A DNA stretch of 64,000 nt, taken from assembly GCF_021917145.1 (NCBI RefSeq), contig NC_061070.1, positions 15,430,450 to 15,494,449 on the forward strand, written 5' to 3'. Positions 42,949 to 54,328 of this stretch are shown here, piece after piece. This DNA comes from Hypomesus transpacificus (lineage: Eukaryota; Chordata; Actinopteri; Osmeriformes; Osmeridae). The stretch's first letter is position 1; each line of letters opens with the position of its first letter. The notes below the pieces were generated by a model, which saw nothing but the letters and a program-made list of their open reading frames with translations, was not told the origin of the DNA and did not search any database. Both the position numbers and the translations under genes were made by a program.

Positions 42949-44800
42949 GCCATGCCCACCTCCACCTGCCTGCCACCACACTGCATCATGGGCAGTGAAG
43001 CCCACGACTGACAACTACAACACTACTACTGCTACTGCTTTAGCTTCACAAGAGACGGGTTCACGTCAAAAACCTGCCTTTGTAATTCCTTTTAACTCCA
43101 ACTTTTTATTTATTGTGGCATGTAACTAAGTAGACCCAGAGGACTTTTATAAGTGATTTCATTTGAAGAGAATCGAAAACAAAAGTGTTGCCACCACTGC
43201 TAGAATCTTAGCCCACCACACAAGTGCTTAATTTACCTCTATTTAAATGTTGTAAATATAAATGTAGTATTTTTGTGCAAAGAGAGGCCCTGGATACTCA
43301 GGGGTTTGGACACTAAGGACTGCAGGAGACTGAGGCCAGGCCGTGTAGATAGGATGTGTGAATAGGCCTTCTGTACAGTTATGGAAACACACAGGGGGGG
43401 GGGGGGGGGGGGGGGATGATGTCATAGAGCTGTGCATAGCAGGTGGACTTCCTGGTTCTGTGACACGAGACAAGGAAGTCCATTTATACCTTCGTGGTTT
43501 GGCTTATCCAGACAATGTCCAGAAACAACCCTCATCCCAACAACCTAGATGTGATATTGGAGGAGGGTTGGAAGTCATGATTGAGGTTGTTGTTTATTCC
43601 ATTTTGCCCTCTGATTGGCCGGCGGGGGCTTCCATCATTGCCTACACCTATCAAGTCCTCTCAGATCTACTGTAGGGTCTAGTGGGTGTGAGTCTGGTTG
43701 GGTTTTCTCAGGCTTGGACTGAGCAGCACAGGAAGCACCTCTGGTCATTTCATAATGCATGCATCATCAGCCCAAATATGGTAACTTTCTGTCAGTTTGC
43801 TTTGACAAAACATCAACTGGGAGATTTCTGTTCTAACTTGATGCGATAAACCTTACATTTTTAAACACTTTTAATCGCAAACTACTTCCTATTCTTGATT
43901 TTATGTTGGGTTTTTTTAATACTGTGGCATCACTGGTGTTAAAATATGCACAAAGGGTATTTGGAGATAAAACACTTAACAAATGTGACTTTGTTGTATG
44001 TAACTGTGTATGTGAGTGAGTAAACTAGTAATATGCATACATGTGCGTGTATGAAACGTCATACATGCCCAGTACATGCATATAGCTAGATATGTATATG
44101 CAGTATGTGTATATGAGTCTACGCATGTATGTTCACGTCTTTACAAGCTGTGACACAAGTTAGCATTAGAATGGCAGAAAGGAACTGAACACTAAAAGCT
44201 CAGCGTTACCGAGACAATATCACAAGCTCCACAGGGGGAGGGATTTCAACGGTCGGTCTCTGAAGACGCTCCAGTGGTAGCGTCGTCTTTCGAATCACGC
44301 GAGTTCACCTTGTAATCCTCGTCGACAATGTTTGATCATGACAGAGAACTCAAAAGAAACATTCCTTACTACAGGGCTGAGTGAATTCAAGTAAATATGA
44401 ACGTTACATTTAAATGTAATGCCAAAATATGTGTTCATCAATGGCCAAAATGAGTTGGGTGTCTACCTCGTGCAATGTTCTAGACTATTAAGAAGACAAC
44501 TAAATTGTGTAAAGGCCTGCAGTGTACTACTTAAAGTAAGTTTAAGAACACTACTGCTTTCGTTCATTTTGGTTATGATTTTCTGTTCACAGTGAGCATG
44601 TGTCAGGATCGTGGACATACTAAATCTTTCTGTTTTGCAGCATTACCATTTTCACATTGCAATGCACATTGTTCTATGTATATAGTGTAAAAATAAAAAA
44701 TGTTGGATTTACATACTGTATAATTGCCTATATTTTGTTTCAAATGTGTAACAGATTTATGAAACAGGTTAACACAATAAAAATAAGGAAATAAACTCAG
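42949..44800 (+). other. map4k3: map4k3 3'UTR
   Basis: Unique AT-rich sequence follows the stop, with AATAAA at 44692-44697, 44776-44781 and 44790-44795. Pumilio-type motifs TGTAAATA (43251-43258) and TGTATATA (44677-44684) sit in it, the second 8 bases before the first polyA signal. A poly-G run is at 43395-43415. Confidence 0.6.
44776..44795 (+). terminator. map4k3: Candidate map4k3 polyadenylation signals
   Basis: Two overlapping-region AATAAA hexamers (44776 and 44790) plus one at 44692 end the probable map4k3 3'UTR about 1.8 kb after the stop. Confidence 0.5.
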
Positions 44801-46431
44801 CTGACATCTGTGTCTTTTATTAAATTGAAGACGGCAAAGATCTTTTTATTAGGATTCCTCCGTTTGGAGCTTTATTATTATTCATTATTATTATTGTTAT
44901 CTCCCTTAACTGCCCAATAACTCCTTCGCCAATGCCTAACTTTTTTTTCATATTTCAAGTGCAAAATGGTACACTTGGCCAACATTTGCCCAAACCAAGG
45001 ATCAAACTCACCAACTCTGGCATTTTAAGCACAACCAGTTACACCAAAGGTAAAATATATTTTTTCAAACTTTCTTGAAAAAAACCTTTCAAATGTTTTT
45101 TCTACCTGATGACAGCTATCAAAATATGTGACCTCGTTTTCAGGTCCAGAGCTTAACCAGATGGGTGATCTTCTTCCGGTTATACATGGAATGGACAGAT
45201 AAGTCACCTGAGATAGTGTGGTTGGTGTGTCGGACATTTTCAGCCATGTAACAGGGAGGTCACTTTTTCTGACAACAGCTATCAGGTGTGAAAAAAAGTT
45301 GTGAAACTGTTTTCCAAAAACATTATTCATCCTTTTGACAGTGTTTTTTCAAAACTTTCTTAAAAAAATATTTGGTCAAAACTTTCTTTAAAATATATTT
45401 TTTTGAATCTTTATTTCAAAAATATTTTTTATACCTTTCTAAAATATTTAAAGACAACTTTAAAGAAATTTAAAGCAAATATATCGCTTTTTCCTTAATA
45501 AGTTTTCCTTATTGGTTTTCCTAACAGATTTAATTTATTTACCAAAAAATACTTTTATAGAGAATTGAATCTTCAAATTGTGGAGAACATATCTTCCAGT
45601 GACCTCTTTACATGCTTTATCATCGTTCCTGAGTATATGCAAAATATATATTTCCTCCTCAGGTACTGCTGAGGAGAGCTATAGAATAGAAAAGGCACAA
45701 GTTGAAAGAGAAAGAACACCTTCAGCATACAGAATTCCTACAGCATTCCTACTTACATCTTTTGATGAAAGAAGAGTCTGTAATGGTATGCTATGTTATT
45801 CTGAATACAATGAGTATGTGTGTGTGTGTAATTGTTGTTCTATGTGTGTGTGTGTGTTCAGTGTTCCAGATCATATGACATATCACACGGCGGTCCCTCT
45901 GTCGATATCCAGGTGCACTCTGGGAGTTTTTCCTGCCTCGTGGTCGGAGCACTCCGTCTTCTCGTTTGACTTGTCCTTTCCATCGCCACCCGACCTAACG
46001 GTTCATAAACTGGTTACAGGTTGGGAACAGCAGTATGGACTGGACCACAGCTGTGAAGATCATTTACAACTTCTGGCAATACTTTACAATAAGGTTATGT
46101 TAACAATTTAATCATGTAGAACTGTACCTATGTCAACAACACACGAAAGTACTCTTGACTACAGTTTTGTACAAGTAAGTAGTATGGAAGAGGTAGGGCT
46201 TTCCAGGGGTAAGTAGATGTTATCATTTGTCTTGTTTAACAAGACTTGGTTAACATAACCTGACTCTTCACATCAACTTACCTCCTAAACCCTTCCCATA
46301 CTGGGCCTTACACTTCAGTCATACCCTGTGTCGTAAACACTTAATACCATTTAATGACAATGTTTTTACTTAAGGTATTGCTTTGTGGTTACTTGGTAAT
46401 GTAACTTTAATGTAAAGTGTTGCCCAACTTT
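44801..46431. other. Region between map4k3 and arhgef33 3' ends
   Basis: AT-rich stretch with runs such as aaaactttcttaaaaaaata at 45350-45480, a near repeat of the string acagctatca at about 45113 and 45280, and a 177-codon open frame at 45578-46111 with no recognisable domain. A minus-strand ATTAAA at 46350-46355 lies about 80 bases past the arhgef33 stop. The sos1 and cdkl4 genes that sit here in human are not seen. Confidence 0.55.
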
Positions 46432-49400
46432 TTACTTTTTCTTGAAGAGCTTCTTAAAGGAGCTCCTGAAGCCTCCTTTGTCCTGCTTGCGACTTCGCTC
46501 ACTGAAGGGGGTGTGGTTACTTTGATCAGCCCTGCCCCTCCACTGTAGCTCCTCCCCCCAGGTGGGTCTGCTGGATTCCTGAGTACAGTGTCACACACAG
46601 GCTTTTCTTACACATTACGTATCAGACAAGGCTTAGTCCAGGCCTGGGAAACCAGAGAACCAACTCATACATATTCATTGATATTACCAACCTTGTTGTG
46701 TTCATTGCGTAGCTCCTCTTCAGGGGCAATAGCTTGTTTCTCTGGGTCCACCTTTTGCTGTGCGCTGCTGATGTTGCCCCTGCGTGTGGAGATGGGAAAC
46801 CCCCTACTGCCCTGTCTCTCCAGCTTGGCATGCGGGTGCCCTCGCGGGTGATCAGAGCGGTGCCCGTCCCCTCCGCTCACGGTGCTGTCCAGCTGCAGCC
46901 CATTCAGAGACTTGCTCTTGCGCTGTCCCGCCTGCAGGGGGCGATGCTGGTGGTGCCTCAGGATTGCCTCGTCGGGGGACACGCTTCCTCGGCTGGGCAG
47001 CTTGCTGTATCCGCTCCCATGGCTTGCCCTCTCGCCGTAGGCCTCTCTGGAGCTCGTGCTGACTGGGGTGGCTTGGTTACTCCTGGGGCAGCGCACGAAG
47101 GCGATGTCGATGCTGGAGTCGGACGAGGAGTGGTCCGAGCATTGATCGAATAGCGAGGTGTTGTGGAGGGAGTCTCCGTCCTCGTACAGCCCCTCCAGCC
47201 CTGGAGCCTCTCCTGGCAGCAGGAACTCCCCCAGGGCGTCGGCCAGAGCCGACCCCGGCACTGGCAGCCTCTGGTGGGCTAGACGAGTTGAGGAGGAGGG
47301 CCCCCCGCCTACCCCCAGCATGGCTCCTTCTGGCTCACTCTCCGGGATGCTGTGGAGGCCAGAGAGCTTCAGCCGTGGGTCTGGGTGGTCGGGGGGGTAG
47401 AAGGGGATGGGGGAGGGACGGTGGTCCTGGTCGTAGCGAAGGTGAGGCTCCTTGTCTCGTTCGCGTTCCCAGTCCTGGAAGCGTCTGGATTGGATCTGTT
47501 CTAGAAGCTTCTGCTTGCTGCGCTTCACCTGGTTGGCATGCTTGCTGAGGGAAGGAGAAAAGGAGGGAGAGAGGTTCAGAAAAAGACAGGATAGAGGAGG
47601 AGAGGAATTACATTATGAGTGAGTTAAGAGAATGACAGGGTAAGGTGTGAAAGGGTGAGTGATTGTGATTCACAGTATGGCGTTGCTGGTGGGGTAAGGA
47701 GAGCCCAGTTCATTGGCTTGGATCCCACAGTCCACAGTTCTGAAGTACTCCTTCATAGTCGACCTGCAGCAAGAACACAACAGACACACAGACTGAACAC
47801 TCACTCTCAGAAGTTCATACAACCCCCGGTCGTGACTGTACACACACTGTATCTGTTAAAATCATCTCATTTATGACCGATGACACAGCCATAAATAACC
47901 CTAGTATGTCCCTTACCAGTGTGTCCTCTCTCCATGTGTGACTGTGTGTGTGTGGGCACACAGGGTTAGTGCTAAGCTTAGGGGTTAGGGAAAACCGGAT
48001 TTTGAATGGAACTGAATTTTCCCTCCATACAAGTATAGCCTCGTAAATTGTGTCTTTGTCCCACCTCTTGAGCTCCTTGCGGTTGTGCAGCAGCAGTTCC
48101 TCGTCGTGCTGAAGCAGATGGGCGTACTGGGCTGTGAAGGTCCGGAACTGCTGGATGCACACCAGCAGCAGGTAGTAATCTGGGTGTTCAGCATCTGTCT
48201 GCTTCAGCAGGGTCTGGGTCACAGCACATCCATCAAGTTCATGGAGGTTCATGGAGCTCAACAATCACAGAGTTGCTAATGAGCAAGAATTGACACCAAA
48301 GGTCACCCCTTTTTTTTGTTTATTGTTAGGGCCAAGAGTAAAGCTGTTGATGTGGAACAAATGTTAGACTCTTACATTTCATTCACGTTTTCATCTTCTT
48401 AAAGGATTGGTTCAGTGGACCAACAGAACGATGTTCATCAATGGTGTTTATCTGAAATGGTGAGGTTAAAACTGTCTACTGTATATCTGTGTGTGTGTTA
48501 ACCTCTGACCTGCAGCAGGAGGATATACTCTGGGATCCTCTGGACCGGCTGGAGAAGCAGGGTGTGTAGTGCGGGGCGTGTCTCATCCCCCATGATGTCA
48601 CCCTGGAACCAGCCAGCCAATCAGATACGGGCACAGACACGGCAGATGTGAACGCCAGTCCTGTGAAGTCTTTACTCAGCTAAAGGTCGATGATTTAGGA
48701 CACAAGATCATATCAAGACAACATTGTACAGTTCCTTTTCTCTCCCTCTGGCACGCTCTCCCTTTCTCTCTCCCTCTCCCTCTCTCTCTTTCTGTCAGTC
48801 TGTCTTTCTCTCTGTCTCTGGAGGCAATTGTCTGGTTATGCTTTCTGTCATGTGCTCTTTGTTTGCTTTCTGTCATGTGCTCTTTGTTGATAGAACATTA
48901 CAGACCAACTGATAATATTGATTAGAGACCATAAGACTGCACGCTCTCTGGAAAGAGCATTAAACTGTTTGTCCTTTGTTGGGTCGCCATCTGAAAGAAA
49001 CATCTATCTATATTCCTTTTTTTTTTCATCAAATAGTCGGAGAGAAGCCAGCTCGTGAAGAGCTTTTGTGTTTACCTCCAGCAGGCTTGCAGTGTTCATA
49101 GGGTTGGACCCCAGCATGCTGACCACAGACAGACACTCAGGCAGCTCTCTCAGGTACGACACGTAGAAGTCCAGGAAGTCACTCTGCAGAGCACAGACAG
49201 CACCAAGAACCTGAAGAACTCTTCTTTTCCTATTCACTCCCACTCTCTGTTAGGTATAACCACTGTCCCCTCACCACCCTCCCGTCCTGAATCCCTGTGC
49301 CCCTCATCCCTTCAATTAATTTCCATTTCTTATTCTGAGGTATTAGCGCTTGTGTGTATTGACAAACACATTGGCAGTAGTTGAATCGACGTGTAACGGG

Positions 49401-51996
49401 CTGTTTGTGTCTGAACTTGGGTTACCCCCTTGGATCGTTCATGGTGATTTCAGAGCTGAATCAATAATACAACATTTTATGTTCTGACTGACGTAATTGT
49501 CTGTTGGGAGAAGGATTTGTAGTCCTGTACCTCCTTACTGGTGAGCCTCATGAATACATCTCCCATGATGCCTTGCCACTGGCGCTTGAGCACGCGCTCC
49601 TGGAGTGTGTGGAGAAGCTCTAGGTGCTGCTGGATGAGGAAGCGGAGGGAGCTGGGAAAAGGCCTGGGAAGGAAGGGGGGCGGGAAACCATGAACCAGAT
49701 ACAGTAGATCATTCTCTACTCCACTACACAAGAAATCCTAACATGCACAGATCAGAGATCATTTGGTGTGGTCGTCTGTGCTGGGTGATGTTTGGCAGAA
49801 AGGTTGTAAGAGCCTAAACAGAAGACAAGACATTAGGGAGAGGGGGATGGGGGGGGTAAATATTAAATAGCGGGGCTATTCTACATTAGGAATGATTACA
49901 TTAGGTCTAGTTCTGCCATGCAGAAGCTCTGTCCGTCTCAATGATGTCTTTAAGATCTGGTTTATTCAATAGATTCATTTCCTGCCCTGGCCCCCCATCC
50001 TATAATGTCTCTAATTGGATCTCAACCTCACGGTAGGAACCTGGTGTCCGAGAACTGTGTGTGTGTACATGTTGGAGTGACACATGGACAATGGCACCCT
50101 GTTGTATTTATAAACCAAACGTAAGGCTTCTATCACTCTGTTAGTGCTGAGGTTCTGCTGTGTTTACTGTGCCATAAGTACTCAACTGGTACAGCTCAAT
50201 ACTGGATCCAGGTTCTATCGCACTGTGAAACTGTGTTGGCCCCCTTCGTGACCCATGTATATGAGACTAATGACAACTCCACATGCGTTTGTTTGTTTTT
50301 GTCGTACCGTTTGTCTTTGGCATGAAGCACCTCTGAGCCATTGAAGGAGATGTTGGCTTTCAGCAGGAGAGACAGGTAGGACACATATACCCTCTCCGAC
50401 TCCAGAAGCTGCAGAGCAGCGGTCTGCCTCTTACCTGACACGCACACACACACGCACACACACACACACAGAAACCCTTTGAGCCTAGTCTGGTGGATTT
50501 TGACAAGATCAGAACACAAGTTGTGTTATATGTGACATGCCGAGGTACCTGCGGTGATGTGTAATACTCTGCATGTAGCCTGTAAAAGCATTTTCAAACG
50601 TACTGTTCTCTGGGACACAGTTTTGTGCCTCTGTGTCGTCTCGGCTGTCCTTCCTCTCCCTCCACAGAGGAGACTTGGACCCACCGCTCTTGAGCGGCCC
50701 ACTGCCTGGATCATGCTCTCCTGACTTTGAGGCTGCACACACATACACACACACAGAAAAACACATTGTGATCAATTTGATGTGCTCCAAAGCCCATAGT
50801 CAGTCTCAAAGTCAACGACTTTCCTGCCCATGCAATTTTAATGGCTTAGAGTCTTCAGAACTTGCTCTCTCTCTCTCTCTCTCTCTCTCGGTGTCTTTCT
50901 CTTTTTCTCTCTCTCTGTGTCTCTCTCTGTGTCTCTCTCTCTCTGTGTCTCTCTCTGTCTCCAGTGCTTACTCTGGGTGGAGGTGGTGCTCCTGTGGGGA
51001 GAGCTGCTGGGCAGACTGTTGAAGTAGTGCTGGATGACATTGAGCTCAGTCTGGCTGGACAGACAGGCGTGGCCCTCCCCCTTTGAGTTCTTCCTGTGAC
51101 AGAAACACACACGGGAGGGAAGGGAGGACACTGGTGTGTCAATATCTGTGTGGGGTTGAGTTTGGGTATGTGTGTGGGTTTGTGTGTGGGTGTGTGTCTT
51201 ACCTCTGTTGAGTCGTTAAGATGTCCCTGCAGCCCTCTGCTTGGAGAGTGTCCAGAACCTTCTGCAGGTCTCTCTGTCTGCTGCCTACCTCTCGCACCTG
51301 GTCAAGGGCACCACTGAGGTCCTCCTGAGGCAAACCAGCAACGCGCACACACACCAGGATCAACGCCATACCTCCATTAAGAAGTCGCAGTACCCAATCT
51401 ACTGTACACATACTGTAGTGTTTAACTGTGTTTACCACACCTTGAAGGTGTTGAGGCAGTTCCGGAGACCCATGATCCTGTCGTCCACATCGCTCTGGTG
51501 GGCCTGTAGCTTCTCTTCCAGACTGCAGTCTCTCTGCTGCAGCACACACACCTCCTGTAGCGCCCCCTGGAGGCCACTGCGCAGCTCCGCCACCAAGGCC
51601 TGCAGCTGTAGGCCACAGGGGGTCAGAGGTCAGGAGCCCAGGGGTTGAGGTGAAGTGACGACTACTGAACATGGACTTGATTGTCGTCTATAGCACCGTA
51701 CCAACAATGAGAAGTGCATTACACAGAGAGATGAAGGGAATGACTCTTGGTGGCAGGATTGTGAGAAAAACAGAAAGATTTGAGCAGTCCAAGCCATCGC
51801 ACCCCTATGACCTTTGTGCTGAGTCTTCACAGCAGTAACACAATCAGAGGTCAAATAGCTAAATGGTTGTTTCCCCAGGGTTGTTCTAAAGTCACACTGT
51901 CCTCATTATCTTTCCTATTATTTTGGTGGTTGTCTAAGTAAGTCTCACTCTCTCCTTCCCCCCCCGCTTCTCTCTCTCCCTCTCTCTCTCTCCCTC

Positions 51997-52038
<42 letters not shown>

Positions 52039-54328
52039 TCTCTCTCCCTCTCTCTCTCTCCCTCTCTCTCGCCCTCTCTCTCTCTCACACTCTCTTTCTG
52101 ACCTCTTCCTCCATCCCTCCAGTTTGGGTAGACTATTTCTCGGCCAGTGTTGATTAAATCCCCCTCTGGTTTAGCAGCTAGCTGTCCCATTCTGAGGCCA
52201 TGTGGTTATTGAATTTAGTCTGGAGAGATAAGTGAATCAGACCATGTTAACAGATAGGGATTGAGACTGCGCACCCGTATCTATCCTCTCCTCTTCCCTC
52301 TACCTTCTCACCTTCCTGCTGTCCTCTGCTACCCTTTTCCCAGTGTTTATTTTCCTCTCTCTCCCTCTCTCTTTCACTTTCTTACTCTCTCGTCTTGTTT
52401 CTCCTTTCCCTCCCTCGCTTCACGCAGTCCCTCTGTCCTACCCTTGTTATCCCTCCCTCCCTCCCTCATCTCCTCTCCTCAGTCATGTGAAAGGCATCAG
52501 GAAGGAGATTCAATAGAGCAGCTGGCCTACTTTACTGTTCTGAGACTGCAGATGGGCTGATGTTATCACTGGCTAACTACTGTCCTGTTCTCAATTGCAT
52601 CTTCCGCTGCCTCGACATCCCTCCCCAATATCAGCTCTGAACACTCCCTTTACTGCACAGATGGACAGCGGTACATTCCTTTAGAGTAAGGCACAGCTGG
52701 GCAGTTTTATCAATCAAAACGTTCACTGCATCGTAGCTTTTTTTAAAGATGGAATGATTCTGTGACTGCGAGGGGTATACATCCAACAAATTTCACTGAG
52801 GGGCATGATGACTTATTAGAAGGGTACATGTCTGGTACATGAAGGGTACAAGGGACCAAGGTCTGGTTCTCTGGTTCCAAAAGTAGACAAGCACTGATTT
52901 GGCAACCAGTAAGTAGTGTAGTAGACAACAAAGGCTGTCTTCAGTACTAGTGTTTCCAGAAGTACACATTGTATAACAAAGTCTTTCTGATAGTCTTTCC
53001 AGACTGCTTCTTTATCTGCTCTCATTCAAACATCAGTCGATGTCCCTGAATGGCCATAAAGTTCATGCCCACCCAACCCACCCTGATATGAAGCCCTCTA
53101 TTTGGATGTTTGGCAGTGCTGGAAGCCAGATTTAGCAGAACAGTTCAGACACAGCATGCTGATAAGGAGTCTAAAAGTCTGTGTTGTAGGTTTGCTAGGG
53201 TGTTTTTTACCTGAGCTATCTCCAGGTTGGCCTCTTCCATCTCCTTATCTTGTTCTACAAGTAAAGGAACAGACACGCACACATCAGAATGGCCAAATAG
53301 CAATGCCTTTTATGGCCAAATAGACATGCCTGAATGTGTTTCATATTAACATAGATTTACATTTACTCATTTAGCAGACGCTCTTATCTAGAGCGACTTA
53401 CAGTAAGTATAGAGACGTTCCCCCCGAGGCAAGTAGGGTTGAAGTGCCTTGCCCAAGGACACAACTTAATTTGGCACAGCCAGGAATCGATCTAGCAACT
53501 TTCAGATTACTAGCCCGGTTCCCTAACCGCTCTGCCATCTGACTCCCATAGATACATTTGTAAACACCAGGTTCTGGATATGGACATTTCAAAGGTTCCG
53601 TCTTTCACACATTGAGATTTGCACTGTACATTCTGCCATTACACGTTCTTCTTTTACATAGACATGGTTCTAGTCCATTCTAGTAGGCTACCATACGGTA
53701 AAAAAAAGGCCTAATTCTGCTCGGTATGGCATGCCTTGAGTGCATCATCAAACAATTCAACAATTGTACCCTATAAGCACAATGCCTTTTTCTGTGGAAA
53801 TGCCAAATGGTCCAAATCATGAAATGTCATCTTAAATGTCTACTTATTATACATTATGCATATTTAGGTCCATGAATTCCTCTTACCATCACACCAACAA
53901 CCAACAGAAGCATCTAAGTAGAAGCTACAAAAGTTTAAAAAATGTCTTATATGGATTAAAACAGCTATGACATATCAAAACAATGTCTAAGTTTGTTAAA
54001 ACTTAACCAGACGGTTAACTTAAAGTCAGTTAATGAAAACTATTATCCAAATTCCATCAACGTTGTTACGACACTACACTACATTACCTTAATTTTTTGA
54101 GCTGTTGTTTTATCCAAAGCAAAGTACAAATTGTGCAGCAAGAAAGTTCAACAGAAGATCAACACAAAGTAACCATATCTCAGGGTTCACACTTTGAAAA
54201 GTTCAACATTTCACTGTGACTTGCTTTTCTAGTCTGACTGATACAGAACCATGATCAAAATGTTGCCTTTGGTTGGTTGAGTTTTGGTACAGATTTAGTG
54301 TTTTACCTTCAGTCTTTCCATTCTCCAT
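46432..54328 (-). CDS. arhgef33: Rho guanine nucleotide exchange factor 33
   Basis: Predicted exchange factor with an N-terminal coiled coil and a DH (RhoGEF) domain, poorly studied in vertebrates. Minus-strand exons: 54307-54328, 53211-53254, 51441-51605, 51203-51324, 50972-51093, 50549-50732 (see below), 50308-50434, 49531-49663, 49076-49183, 48510-48602, 48065-48213, 47674-47763, 46692-47544, 46432-46578. Without 50549-50732 the model is in frame throughout, 724 residues. The coiled coil is at EEANLEIAQLQALVAEL. DH motifs are ALQLLESERVYVSYLSLLL, LLLQPVQRIPEYILLL and DYYLLLVCIQQFR. A long Ser/Pro-rich tail follows, and a basic C-terminus FRSSFKKLFKKK as I recall for human ARHGEF33. The start MENGKTE is the only ATG in the first coding exon; 5'UTR exons are not resolved. 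No PH domain is evident. Confidence 0.9.
50549..50732 (-). CDS. arhgef33: arhgef33 exon with a phase conflict
   Basis: It joins the preceding exon correctly (CAG A|CC TCA AAG) and reads as clear coding sequence (SKSGEHDPGSGPLKSGG, then NSTFENAFTGYMQSITHH). It ends CGCAG|GTACCT in phase 2, while the next exon's obvious acceptor (gtgtcag|GTAAGAGG) needs phase 1. The length, 184, is not a multiple of three. Direct joining of 50972 to 50434 is in frame. Confidence 0.7.
51958..52085. repeat. CT-rich low-complexity tract
   Basis: ccctctctctct-type repeats run through an arhgef33 intron; on the minus strand this gives GA-rich open frames without meaning. Confidence 0.9.
53354..53549 (-). mobile_element. 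tRNA-derived SINE, reverse orientation
   Basis: On the + strand: tcatttagcagacgctctta, cagtaagtatagagacgttc, ccttgcccaaggacacaact, ggcacagccaggaatcgatc and ctaaccgctctgccatctga. Same family as the 17080 and 28886 copies and nearly full length. It lies in the first arhgef33 intron, in its sense orientation. Confidence 0.9.

Noticed and set aside
45578-46111. 177-codon + strand open frame between map4k3 and arhgef33
   Set aside because: It has low-complexity VCVCN-type stretches, no recognisable domain, AT-rich composition and no splice or family support.
46734-47548. Several + strand open frames opposite arhgef33
   Set aside because: They are shadows of the large GC-rich arhgef33 exon 46692-47544, whose minus frame is confirmed by phase and by its neighbouring exons.
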